This document shows positions 1 to 7,494 of a stretch of DNA of 64,000 nucleotides, in pieces. The notes below the pieces were generated by a model. The model had not been told where the DNA came from. It worked only from the letters and a program-made list of their open reading frames with translations, and did no database searches. Position numbers and translations under genes: made by a program. The DNA is taken from assembly GCF_014636235.1 (NCBI RefSeq), contig NZ_BMDZ01000004.1, forward strand, positions 89,616-153,615, read 5' to 3'. Positions within the stretch are counted from its first letter, which is position 1; every line of letters begins with the position of its first letter. This DNA is from Tistrella bauzanensis (GTDB lineage: Bacteria; Pseudomonadota; Alphaproteobacteria; Tistrellales; Tistrellaceae).

Positions 1-458
1 GCCATGTACTGGGCCGCGCGGGCTTTCTTGCACACACGCTGCGCCTTGGCCGGGTGGCGCGGGAAGAAGCGGACCTCCATGACCGGGCCACCGAGATGAT
101 CGCGTTCATGGGGCTCGCCGGCCTCGACAATCGCCGGGTGGCGGACCTGCCCTTCCCGGTCCGCAAACGGGTGGAACTCGCCCGCGCGCTCATGTCCAGG
201 CCGCATCTGCTGCTGCTGGACGAACCGGCGGCCGGCCTCAACCACGAGGAGGTCGAGGTGCTGAAGGAGCAGATCCGCGCCATCCGCGACCGGCTGGGGA
301 CGGCCATCCTGCTGGTCGAGCATCACATGAACCTGGTCATGTCGGTATCCGACAAGGTGGTCGCGATGAATTTCGGCCGCAAGGTCGCCGAGGGTCTGCC
401 CGGCGAGATCGCACAGAACCCCGAGGTGATCCGCACCTATCTGGGGATGGGCGGCTGA
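1..458 (+). CDS. livG: Branched-chain amino acid type ABC transporter ATP-binding protein LivG, C-terminal part (gene begins before the window)
   Basis: The reading frame is open from base 3 and continues off the left edge, so the first GTG at 54 is not the real start. The visible part is the C-terminal half of a LivG ATPase: an ABC signature region degenerated to FPVRKRVELARAL, the Walker B LLLLDEPAAGLN, and the H-loop in LLVEHHMNLVM. The C-terminal VIRTYLG is typical of LivG. It would energise uptake of a hydrophobic amino acid or similar carboxylate at the inner membrane. The next frame (livF remnant) starts inside its stop codon (ATGA-type overlap), so these were one operon. Because the three following subunits are all damaged, this ATPase probably has no functional partner here. 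Confidence 0.85.
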   Translation, partial: HVLGRAGFLAHTLRLGRVAREEADLHDRATEMIAFMGLAGLDNRRVADLPFPVRKRVELARALMSRPHLLLLDEPAAGLNHEEVEVLKEQIRAIRDRLGTAILLVEHHMNLVMSVSDKVVAMNFGRKVAEGLPGEIAQNPEVIRTYLGMGG

Positions 459-892
459 TGACCATCCTTCTCGACGTCAAGGGCCTCCAAGCCTTCTATG
501 GCGGCACCCAGGCGCTGTTCGGCATCGACCTTGCCGTCATGGCCGGTGGCATCACCACGATCATCGGCGCCAACGGCGCCGGCAAGACCACCACATTGCG
601 GGCGATCTGCGGGACGATCCGGACCACGGGAGACATTGTTCTGAGCGGGGCAAGGGTCGACCGGCTCGCGACCGAGGACCGGGTCCGTCGCGGGATCGGC
701 CATGTTCCGGACGGTCGCGGCACCTTCATCGACCTCATTGCTCGGCCTCGCCATGCGGGCCGCCGCCCGCAATCCCGCATCGGCCCGGCTGATCGGCATC
801 ACGGTGGAGCGCATGCCCGCCCTCGGCTGGGGGTTCGCCGGCGTCCTTGGCACCGTCGCGGGGCTGCTCATCGCTCCGGTCACCTATCTTGA
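458..892 (+). pseudogene. livF: livF remnant: N-terminal part of LivF ATPase, fused out of frame to a livH remnant
   Basis: The first roughly 95 residues are a clear LivF N-terminus: LDVKGLQAFYGGTQALFGIDL, Walker A GANGAGKTTT at about residues 37-46, and the Q-loop region ending in GHVPDGRGTF. Homology stops at about base 740. The frame then runs on through unrelated residues to 892, while a different frame takes up LivH sequence. The ABC signature, Walker B and H-loop are absent, so no working ATPase can be made. The simplest explanation is one deletion that removed the end of livF and the beginning of livH. The start codon overlaps the livG stop. Confidence 0.8.
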
Positions 893-1130
893 ACCGGGCA
901 TGATGATGAGCGTGCTGCTCTATGCCTTCGCGGCGGCCATGCTCGGCGGGCTGAACAGCCCCGCCGGCGCGGTCGCGGGCGGCCTGCTGTTCGGCGTGCT
1001 CTAAAATCTGGCCGGTACCTATGTGATCGGCAACGACCTGAAGCTGAGCTTCGCCCTGGCGGTCGTCGTCACCGTGCTGGTCATCCGTCCGAACGGGCTG
1101 TTCGGACGGCCGGGCGTCAAACGGGCCTGA
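702..1130 (+). pseudogene. livH: livH remnant: C-terminal part of a LivH-type permease with an internal stop codon
   Basis: From about base 742 the frame reads as the C-terminal third of a LivH permease: GLAMRAAARNP, then GITVERMPALGWGFAGVLG, and the membrane segment ending LGGLNSPAGAVAGGLLFGVL. A TAA at 1002-1004 sits where the family usually has a Glu codon (VLENLAGTY). The same frame then continues as NLAGTYVIGNDLKL up to RPNGLFG and stops at 1128-1130. So the gene lacks its N-terminal two thirds and also carries a nonsense codon. The ATG at 702 lies in the former livF region and is not a genuine start. Confidence 0.8.
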
Positions 1131-1228
1131 CGCCCGGCCGGTCTCAACGCCCCCGCGTCACCTGTCACCGCGTCACGTCTTTCGGGCCGCCCTCCCTGGC
1201 CGCATCATTCCTTGGGAAAATCATCACG

Positions 1229-2050
1229 ATGCCCGCATCCACCGCCTCGTTCCGCCTGCTCGCCGCCGCCTTGACCTTCCTGGCGGGTCTGGCCCTGGGC
1301 CTGCCGGCCCTGCGCCTGGAGGGTCACTATCTGGCGCTCGCCACCTTCGCCCTTGTCATAGCCATCCCCCAATTGCTGAAGCATGACGCGCTGGAAGACT
1401 GGACGGGCGGGGTGGCCGGCCTCTATGTCACCCGCCCTGAGGTGCCGGGCTGGCTGCCGCTGGATGCCGACCGGTGGATCTACCACATCGCCCTCGCCGT
1501 CGCCGTGATCGCGTTCGTGGCCACCCACAACCTGCTCTCCGGCCGGATCGGCCGGGCCCTGGCCGCCATCCGCGACAACCCGCTGGCCGCCGAGGCGATG
1601 GGGATCGATCTGCATGTCTACAAATGCCTCACCTTCGGGATCAGCGCCCTGCTGACCGGGCTTGCCGGCGGTGTCAGCGCGCTTGCCATCGAATTCGTGG
1701 CGCCTGAGAGTTTCCCGGTCTACCTGTCGGTCTTCCTGCTGGTCGGACTGGTCGTCGGCGGCGTCGGAACGGTGCCCGGCGCGGTATTGGGGGCCGCATT
1801 CATCGTTCTCGCCCCCAATCTGGCAACCCAGGTGTCGACCGCCGCGACCGGCGTGGTCTTCGGCGTCTTCGTGGTGGTGTTCATGTATGCGCTGCCCGCC
1901 GGCTCCTGGGGGCTGATCACCCGGGGCTGGCGCTCTCTCGGGCGATGGGCCGGGCGTGGCGACGCCAATCCTCCCACCCTGTTGCCAGTGCCGGCCGGAA
2001 AGCCGGCGCGGCGGCGGCGATCAGGGCTTCGGCGCGGCGATCATGGGTAA
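1229..2050 (+). pseudogene. livM: livM-like permease lacking its N-terminal region
   Basis: The frame encodes the middle and C-terminal part of a LivM permease: ALGLPALRLEGHYLALATF, the conserved GRIGRALAAIRDNPLAAEAMGID loop, and a final segment FMYALPAGSWGL. The first two membrane spans and the conserved LGY.G..SLGHAAF segment that normally precede this are missing, and the roughly 100 bases between the livH stop and this frame do not encode them. The C-terminus runs about 40 residues past the usual end and overlaps the opposite-strand CoA-transferase by 134 bases, so the native stop may also be lost. I judge it non-functional, though the frame itself is intact from the ATG. Confidence 0.65.
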
Positions 2051-3185
2051 GGCCGCGCAGATCCGCGATGCCGTGATCCGTCACCACCACGTCGATGTCG
2101 AAGCGGCTGAGTGAGACCGGCCCCTGCCCGGCCCCCGGCGGCACGACCCGGCTGATGCCGCCGCCGGCCGCCGTCGCCGGCAGCACGACCACGCGCAATC
2201 CGCCGCCGGCCCGGGCACCCTGGGCGAAATCCACCGCCCCGCCCGGCCCCGAGATGAAGCCGCCCACACGCATCTCGGCATATCCCTGCCCGAACAGATC
2301 GACCTCGTTGACGGCGTTGACGGTCACCAGCCCTTCGATCCCGGCCAGCACACCGGGCGCATGGGTGTATGAGACCGGCCGGAACCGGATGGCGGGATCG
2401 CCCGTCAGGTCATAGAGCCGGCGCGTGCCGATCGCCACGCCGGCGGTGACCGACACGCCCGGCCGCAGGGCGCCCGCCTCCAGCAGATCGACCACCGCGT
2501 CGCCGATCAGGCCCGAATGGATGGCGAGCCCGCGATGGCCGCGAAGCCCGGCGAGCGCCCCTTCGGGCGTGCGGCCAAGGCCCACCTGAAGGGTGGCGCC
2601 ATCGGGCACCAGACCGGCCAGCCGGCGGGCGATCGCGCGGGTGGCGCCGTCGCCGCCGGGGCGGGCGACAGGAAGCTCCTGATCGTCCTCGATCACCAGC
2701 GTGAGGTCTGAAAGCGGAATGCCGGCGGTGCCATGGCTGCGCGGCAGGCGGGGGTTGATCACCCCGATCCGGACCGGAATCCGCGCCCAGAGATCCGGCA
2801 GGAAATCGCAGACCGGCCCGAAACTGCAGATGCCGTGATCATCGGGCGGTGCGACCATGAAGCAGGCGGCATCGATCGTCAGCCGCCGCAGATGATCCGA
2901 CACCGCGCCATAGCAGAGCGGCAGAAACGTGGCCGCCGGGCCTGCGGCCTCAAGGTCCGGCGTGGTGAAGAAGCCGTGCAGCCGCCGCCCGCCGCCGAGC
3001 AGGCGGCCGGCGGGGTTGAGGCCGGGGACGAAGATGCCGGTGAAGGTGGTGCCGGCAAGCCGGTCGCCGGCCGAGGCGATCGCCGCCTCCACCGCCTGCG
3101 ACCAGGCCGAACATCCCTGCACCCAGACCATCCCGCCCCGCGGCAGATGGTCGGGCAATCCGCCGGGGGTGAGCATCCTTGGCAT
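1917..3185 (-). CDS. Acetyl-CoA hydrolase/4-hydroxybutyrate CoA-transferase (Cat1/RipA) family protein
   Basis: A 422-residue cytosolic enzyme that would move CoA between an acyl-CoA donor and a carboxylic acid through a glutamyl-CoA intermediate. The candidate catalytic Glu is in VNAVNEVDLFGQ, the position used by the family; VQVGLGRTPEGAL and the C-terminal VVVTDHGIADLRG are further family hallmarks. The ATG at 3185 was chosen because GGGAGG precedes it by a few bases and the longer frame upstream has no family sequence. It is the last gene of a four-gene minus-strand set with BKACE, CitE-like and MaoC-like enzymes. Yersinia RipA, an itaconate CoA-transferase, belongs to the same family, so activation of itaconate or a related C5 acid is a reasonable guess, not proven. 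Confidence 0.88.
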   Translation of the reverse strand: MPRMLTPGGLPDHLPRGGMVWVQGCSAWSQAVEAAIASAGDRLAGTTFTGIFVPGLNPAGRLLGGGRRLHGFFTTPDLEAAGPAATFLPLCYGAVSDHLRRLTIDAACFMVAPPDDHGICSFGPVCDFLPDLWARIPVRIGVINPRLPRSHGTAGIPLSDLTLVIEDDQELPVARPGGDGATRAIARRLAGLVPDGATLQVGLGRTPEGALAGLRGHRGLAIHSGLIGDAVVDLLEAGALRPGVSVTAGVAIGTRRLYDLTGDPAIRFRPVSYTHAPGVLAGIEGLVTVNAVNEVDLFGQGYAEMRVGGFISGPGGAVDFAQGARAGGGLRVVVLPATAAGGGISRVVPPGAGQGPVSLSRFDIDVVVTDHGIADLRGLTHDRRAEALIAAAAPAFRPALATGWEDWRRHARPIARESASPG

Positions 3186-3201
3186 GTCGGGGCCTCCCGG
3201 T

Positions 3202-4125
3202 TCAGAAGGCGACGCCGCCGGCGCCCTTGGTCCGCAGCATCGCCCGGGCCTCGTCGGGGGTCGCCACCTCCAGCGACAGCTCGTCGAGGATGCGACGGAT
3301 CTTCGCCACCTGCTCGGCATTCGACCGGGCGAGCTGGCCCTTCGCGATATAGAGGCTGTCCTCCAGCCCGACCCGGACATTCGCGCCCAGGATCGCGCCC
3401 ATCGTGACGAACGGCATCTGATGGCGGCCGGCGGCCAGCACCGACAGGCGGTAATCGGCGCCGAACAGGCGATCGGCGGTGGATTTCATGTGCATCAGAT
3501 TGGCATGATCGGCGCCGATGCCGCCCAGAATGCCGAAGATCGCCTGAACGAAGAATGGCGGCTTCACCAGGCCCCGATCGACGAAATGCGCCAGGTTGTA
3601 GAGATGGCCGACGTCATAACACTCATATTCGAACCGGGTGCCGAGCGCGCCCAGATCGCGCAGGCCGCGTTCGATCTGGGCGAAGGTGTTCGACAGGATG
3701 AAGTCGCGGGTCATCTCCAGATAGGGCCGCTCCCAGCCGTGGCGGAAGGCCGGGACACGCGCGGCGGCGCCCGAGATGTCGAAATTCAGCGACCCCATGT
3801 TGAGCGAGGCGATTTCCGGTGCCGCCCATTTCGCCGGCGCCAGCCGCTCATCCAGGCTCATGCCCAGCCCGCCACCGGTGGTGATGTTGATGATGGCATC
3901 GCAGCGGTCGCGGATGGCGGGCAGAAAGGCCGCGAACAGCGCCGGATCCTGTGACGGCCGGCCGTCGGCGGGGTTGCGGGCATGCAGGTGCAGCACCGCC
4001 GCGCCGGCCTCGGCGGCCGCCACCGCCTGATCGGCGATCTCGTCCGCCGTCACCGGCAGGTGGGGCGACATGCTGGGGGTGTGGATCGAGCCGGTGACCG
4101 CGCAGCTGATGATGATCTTGTCCAT
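3202..4125 (-). CDS. BKACE family beta-keto acid cleavage enzyme (DUF849)
   Basis: A 307-residue TIM-barrel, zinc-dependent Claisen-type enzyme. Members condense a beta-keto acid with acetyl-CoA to give acetoacetate and a new CoA ester (3-keto-5-aminohexanoate cleavage enzyme, Kce, is the founder). The start IIISCAVTGSIHTPSMSPHLP, the zinc-binding HLHAR motif at about residues 42-46, and the late VRVGLEDSLY with its Glu are all present. The ATG at 4125 has GAGG about nine bases upstream and is preferred over the ATG at 4140, which lies at the end of the previous gene. The substrate cannot be read from sequence. Its position between a CoA-transferase and a CitE-like lyase points to breakdown of a short branched or keto dicarboxylate. 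Confidence 0.88.
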   Translation of the reverse strand: MDKIIISCAVTGSIHTPSMSPHLPVTADEIADQAVAAAEAGAAVLHLHARNPADGRPSQDPALFAAFLPAIRDRCDAIINITTGGGLGMSLDERLAPAKWAAPEIASLNMGSLNFDISGAAARVPAFRHGWERPYLEMTRDFILSNTFAQIERGLRDLGALGTRFEYECYDVGHLYNLAHFVDRGLVKPPFFVQAIFGILGGIGADHANLMHMKSTADRLFGADYRLSVLAAGRHQMPFVTMGAILGANVRVGLEDSLYIAKGQLARSNAEQVAKIRRILDELSLEVATPDEARAMLRTKGAGGVAF

Positions 4126-4136
4126 GAATGCCGTCC

Positions 4137-5057
4137 TCACCTGGAACCGCGGCCGGAATACTGGTCGCCGGCGCGGCGGATCGTGGCCTCGTGTCGCGCC
4201 AGCACCCGTTCGGCCTGACGCAGATGCGGAATGTCGAGCATGCGGCCATCCAGCCCGACCGTGCCCAGACCGGGAGAGGCGGCGAAGGCCTCGACAACAC
4301 GACGGGCATGGTCGACGGCGTCATCCGTGGGCGCGAACCCGGCATTGATCACCGGCACCTGGGATGGATGGATGGCGATGCGGCCGTCGAAGCCTTCCGC
4401 CGCCGCCGCGCGGCAACTGGCGAGCAGACCGTCCGGGTCGCGGAAATCGGTGTAGAGGGTCTCGATCGCCATCACCCCCGCTGCCCGCGCGGCCAGAAGC
4501 GTGGCACTGCGCGCCATGCGATAGGTGAAGGCCCAGCCGCCGGCGGGGTCGAGATTGGTCGAGGCACCGAGCGCCGTGCTCAGATCCTCGGCCCCCCAGG
4601 TCAGACCGGCGAGCCGGGGAAGCGGCTGGCGGGCATAGTCACCGAGCGCGAAGGGCGCCGCCGGCGTCTCGGTCGCGACCGGCAGGATCGATGTCGACCC
4701 GGCTGGCAGCCCGGCGGCCGCCTCGAAGGCATCCAGCCAGTGTGAGAGCCGGACAACGTCTGCCGGACCATTGACCTTGGGGACGACGACCCCGTCTGGC
4801 GCGCCCGGCATGATCGCGCACAGATCGGCGAGGGCGGTGTCATCGAGGGGGTTGATCCGGGCCCAGAGCTGACAGCGGCGCCCGGCGGGCGGCCGCGCCG
4901 TCAGGAAATCCCGCAGCAGCGCCCGGGCATCGGCCTTGCGGGCGGGCGCCACGGCATCTTCCAGATCCAGGATCAATGCGTCGGCAGCGCTGTCGTCGGA
5001 TCTGGCGAGCTTGCGTTCACTGTCGGCGGGCACGAACAACCACGAGCGGAGGGTCAT
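4137..5057 (-). CDS. CitE-like CoA-ester lyase (HpcH/HpaI aldolase superfamily)
   Basis: A 306-residue magnesium-dependent lyase of the citrate lyase beta/malyl-CoA/citramalyl-CoA lyase group. It starts with the typical LRSWLFVPADSERKLARS, followed by ADALILDLEDAVAP (Mg-binding acidic residues), an Arg in WARINPLD, VVPKVNGP, and the C-terminal GRIAIHPSQV that contacts CoA. The gene begins inside the stop region of the MaoC gene (ATGA overlap at 5054-5057), which implies translational coupling. In the itaconate pathway a lyase of this kind (Ccl/RipC) splits citramalyl-CoA to acetyl-CoA and pyruvate; the neighbourhood supports that type of role, but malyl-CoA or methylmalyl-CoA remain possible. 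Confidence 0.85.
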   Translation of the reverse strand: MTLRSWLFVPADSERKLARSDDSAADALILDLEDAVAPARKADARALLRDFLTARPPAGRRCQLWARINPLDDTALADLCAIMPGAPDGVVVPKVNGPADVVRLSHWLDAFEAAAGLPAGSTSILPVATETPAAPFALGDYARQPLPRLAGLTWGAEDLSTALGASTNLDPAGGWAFTYRMARSATLLAARAAGVMAIETLYTDFRDPDGLLASCRAAAAEGFDGRIAIHPSQVPVINAGFAPTDDAVDHARRVVEAFAASPGLGTVGLDGRMLDIPHLRQAERVLARHEATIRRAGDQYSGRGSR

Positions 5058-5539
5058 GATGCCGCCCGCCCGTTTCCTTTATCCGCATCAGGTCGTTTGA
5101 GCTGAAGCCCCGATCGCTTGCAGCTCGCCACCAGATCTCCGTGCTGGTTATAGGCGCGATGCAGGAAGGTCACGATACCGGCATCCGGTCGCGAACGGCT
5201 TTCGCGGAGCCCGATGATCTCTGTCTCGACCCGAAGCGTATCTCCGTGGAACACGGGCTTGGGAAAGCGCACCTCATCCCAGCCAAGATTGGCAATGGCG
5301 GTACCAAGCGTGGTGTCCCCCACTGAAATACCCACCATGAGACCAAGGGTGAATGCCGAGTTCACCAGCCGCGCGCCAAACTCGGTCTGGGTTCTGCAAT
5401 AATCTTCATCCAGATGAAGACGGGCCGGATTGTGCGTGAGCGCCGAGAAGAACACGTTATCCGCTTCTGTCACGGTTCGTCTTATGTCGTGATGGAACGT
5501 CGAACCCAGTTCCATCTCGTCGTAATATAGCCCCGGCAT
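5054..5539 (-). CDS. MaoC-like (hotdog fold) enoyl-CoA hydratase
   Basis: A 161-residue single-hotdog hydratase. The hydratase-2 motif is visible as FFSALTHNPARLHLDEDYC, with the Asn/Asp and His positions used for water addition, followed by FGARLVNSAFTLGLMVGIS and the central VRFPKPVFHGDTLRVETEI. Family members hydrate trans-2-enoyl-CoAs, including mesaconyl- and itaconyl-CoA. It is the first gene of the MaoC-CitE-BKACE-CoA transferase operon and a sigma70-like promoter lies just upstream. Codon use is slightly less GC-biased than in the flanking genes. Hydration of itaconyl-CoA (Ich/RipB role) is suggested by the company it keeps; direct evidence for the substrate is absent. Confidence 0.85.
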   Translation of the reverse strand: MPGLYYDEMELGSTFHHDIRRTVTEADNVFFSALTHNPARLHLDEDYCRTQTEFGARLVNSAFTLGLMVGISVGDTTLGTAIANLGWDEVRFPKPVFHGDTLRVETEIIGLRESRSRPDAGIVTFLHRAYNQHGDLVASCKRSGLQLKRPDADKGNGRAAS

Positions 5540-5586
5540 TGGCCCCTCTTTCCCGCATCTGGCGCAGGCTTTATGTATGTCAGCAT

Positions 5587-5614
5587 ATAATAAGCTAGCA
5601 TTCTAAAATTTCAA
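5587..5614 (-). promoter_or_regulatory. Candidate sigma70 promoter of the MaoC-CitE-BKACE-CoA transferase operon
   Basis: On the minus strand TTGAAA (5614-5609) is followed after 16 bases by TATTAT (5592-5587), in a short AT-rich island that stands out from the GC-rich surroundings. Transcription would run towards the ATG at 5539, giving a leader of about 40 bases. A GCTAGC hexamer lies in the spacer. No convincing long operator palindrome is seen. Confidence 0.5.
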
Positions 5615-5707
5615 GAGCCTGAAGCCTCCATGGCGCGAGAGGCAGGCGCCGGTGGCGTCGCCGCCATCCCCTGGCTGGTCGTGCGGTGTCTGCACCCGGC
5701 GGCGGCA

Positions 5708-6040
5708 TCACCGCCCGGCATCATCCTCTGGCGGGACCGGGCGGGGGCTGGTGCGGCGGTTGCCCTGGTCGGTCATGGTGGGGAAATCGCCCTGGTTTTC
5801 CACCGCCTCCAGCGGTTCGACCGGATTGTTGCGGATGCGGTCGGTCTCCGATCCGGGCCGGATGGTGGCGAGCGACTGGTTCTCCGCGATCGCGACCAGC
5901 TCGGCGGCACGGCCGCGATAGTCGTCTTCCCGGCCGGGGATGGCGCCCTCGTCGCGCCACAATTGCCGCATGTGATCACGGATGCGGCGCTCGCGTTCGG
6001 CATCGGTGAAGCCGCCGCGGGGATGGGAGGGGCTTGGCAT
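5708..6040 (-). CDS. DUF2934 domain protein
   Basis: A 110-residue soluble protein. Its N-terminal half matches the short DUF2934 pattern: DAERERRIRDHMRQLWRDEG, then a Gly/Arg-rich turn and RAAELVAIAENQ. Many alphaproteobacteria carry one of these small charged proteins and no biochemical role is established. The C-terminal half is polar and probably disordered (RRTSPRPVPPEDDAGR). The ATG at 6040 is preceded by CGGAG and begins the recognisable domain; longer upstream starts would read through the 24-bp repeat DNA of the neighbouring gene. It follows the PbfA-like gene on the same strand and may be cotranscribed with it, but has no obvious functional link. Confidence 0.7.
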   Translation of the reverse strand: MPSPSHPRGGFTDAERERRIRDHMRQLWRDEGAIPGREDDYRGRAAELVAIAENQSLATIRPGSETDRIRNNPVEPLEAVENQGDFPTMTDQGNRRTSPRPVPPEDDAGR

Positions 6041-6084
6041 GGTGGCACTCCGTGTGGCGTTAAGGCGCTGGCGTCGGTGTGCGG

Positions 6085-7494
6085 TCAATCGCCAGGCAGC
6101 GCCACGGGTTCCATGGCCGGCAGCGCCACGGGTTCCATGGCCGGCAGCGCCACGGGTTCCACGGCCGGCAGCGCCACGGGTTCCACGGCCGGCAGCGCCA
6201 CGGGTTCCACGGCCGGCAGCGCCACGGGTTCCACGGCCGGCAGCGCCACGGGTTCCGCGGCCGGCAGCGCCTGGGCCAGAACCGCCACCACCCGGTCGAT
6301 ATCCGACGCGGTCACGATCAGCGGCAGCGACAGCGACAACCGCCCGGCGCGGTCGACGGTGAGGTTCAGCCCCAGCGCATAGCAGCGGCGTTCCACCGCC
6401 AGCGGATCCTGATCGGGCCGCAGCCACAGCGCCGCCAGCAGCCCCGCCACCCGCGCACCGCGCAAAGCGCCCCCCGCCGCCGTCAGCCGGTCGAGCCCGG
6501 CCGCCAGCCGCGCGCCCAGTTCCGCCGCCCGCGCCACCAGATCGCCATCGGCCAGCACGTCGAGCGTGGCCAGACCGGCTGTGGCCAGCATCGGGTTCTT
6601 CTCGTGCGTCACATGGCCGATCGCCAGATGGCCGGCGCGGTCCAGATCAGCGCGCGCGATCAACGCCGCCAGCGGCATCACCGCCCCGCCCAGCGCCTTG
6701 CCAAGCACGGTGATATCGGGCGTCACATCGAAATGCTGCGACGCGAACCAGCGGCCGGTCTTGCCGAGACCTGTTGGGATTTCATCGAAGATCAGCAGGC
6801 TGCCATGGTCGCGCGCCAGCCGCGCCACCGCCGGCCAGAACCAGGGCGGCGGCAGGCCGGGCGCCGAATGCACCGGTTCGGCCAGCAGCGCCGCCGGCGG
6901 CGGTCCGTTGCCGAAGGCCGCGACCAGCGCCTGATACGACACCCGCGCCGCCGCATCGGCATCACCCAGCCCGTCGGTGGGCCAATAGGCCGGCACATGG
7001 CGGCATCCGGACAGGCGCGGCATCGGCGCCGCCTCGGCGAAACGGCCGCCGACCGACAGCGCCCCCAGCCCGGCGCCGTGCCAGGCACCGGTGAAGGCGA
7101 TGCTGCCCTGGCGGCCGGTGGCGACATAGGCAAGCTTCAGCGCGATTTCGATCGCGTCGCTGCCGCTGGGCGCGAACAGCACCCGCGCCGGCCCGTATGG
7201 CCACAAACCCGCCAGCCGTTCGGCCAGCGCCACCGCCGGCGCATTGGTGAAGCGGCGCGGCGCGAAGGGCAGCGTGGCGAGCTGGCGGGTCAGCGCATCG
7301 ACCAGCCGGGGATGGCGATAGCCGATATGGTGACAGCCATTGCCATGGCCATCCAGCACCCGGTGGCCATCGCCATCGGTCAGCCACGACCCCTCGGCCG
7401 CCACCACGGCGCGCGCCACCGGCGTCGAGCCGCGCTGATGCAGGAAGGCTGCCGCATCGCGCGCGACCAGCATGGCCGGCCCCGCCCCGGTCAT
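6085..7494 (-). CDS. pbfA: Class III aminotransferase-fold enzyme, PbfA-like ((R)-1-hydroxy-2-aminoethylphosphonate ammonia-lyase)
   Basis: A 469-residue PLP enzyme. It has the class III layout with Asp237 in IFDEIPTG and the PLP lysine Lys266 in TVLGKALGG. The segment LDGHGNGCHHIGYRHPRL with LPFAPRRFTN is the pattern I associate with PbfA, which turns (R)-1-hydroxy-2-aminoethylphosphonate into phosphonoacetaldehyde and ammonia, so that hydroxylated AEP can enter the AEP degradation route. The start overlaps the stop of the AEP permease (ATGA). The last 60 or so residues are seven copies of the octapeptide ALPAVEPV encoded by a 24-bp tandem repeat; this tail is not part of the enzyme fold. 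An ordinary aminotransferase acting on AEP (PhnW-like) is less likely because PhnW is a different fold class. Confidence 0.75.
   Translation of the reverse strand: MTGAGPAMLVARDAAAFLHQRGSTPVARAVVAAEGSWLTDGDGHRVLDGHGNGCHHIGYRHPRLVDALTRQLATLPFAPRRFTNAPAVALAERLAGLWPYGPARVLFAPSGSDAIEIALKLAYVATGRQGSIAFTGAWHGAGLGALSVGGRFAEAAPMPRLSGCRHVPAYWPTDGLGDADAAARVSYQALVAAFGNGPPPAALLAEPVHSAPGLPPPWFWPAVARLARDHGSLLIFDEIPTGLGKTGRWFASQHFDVTPDITVLGKALGGAVMPLAALIARADLDRAGHLAIGHVTHEKNPMLATAGLATLDVLADGDLVARAAELGARLAAGLDRLTAAGGALRGARVAGLLAALWLRPDQDPLAVERRCYALGLNLTVDRAGRLSLSLPLIVTASDIDRVVAVLAQALPAAEPVALPAVEPVALPAVEPVALPAVEPVALPAVEPVALPAMEPVALPAMEPVALPGD
6095..6262. repeat. Seven 24-bp tandem repeats at the 3' end of the pbfA-like gene
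   Basis: Seven head-to-tail copies of a 24-base unit beginning GGCAGCGCCACGGGTTCC. Only one base per unit varies (ATGGCC, ACGGCC or GCGGCC), giving Met, Val or Ala at one position of the encoded octapeptide ALPA-x-EPV. The unit length is a multiple of three, so changes in copy number would keep the gene in frame. An eighth partial unit follows at 6263. The near identity suggests recent slippage or strand-exchange expansion. Confidence 0.95.

Noticed and set aside
5491-5516. Perfect 8-bp inverted repeat GATGGAAC/GTTCCATC near the start of the MaoC gene
   Set aside because: It lies inside coding sequence (residues 8-16) and a repeat of this size with an arbitrary spacer is expected by chance in 64 kb.
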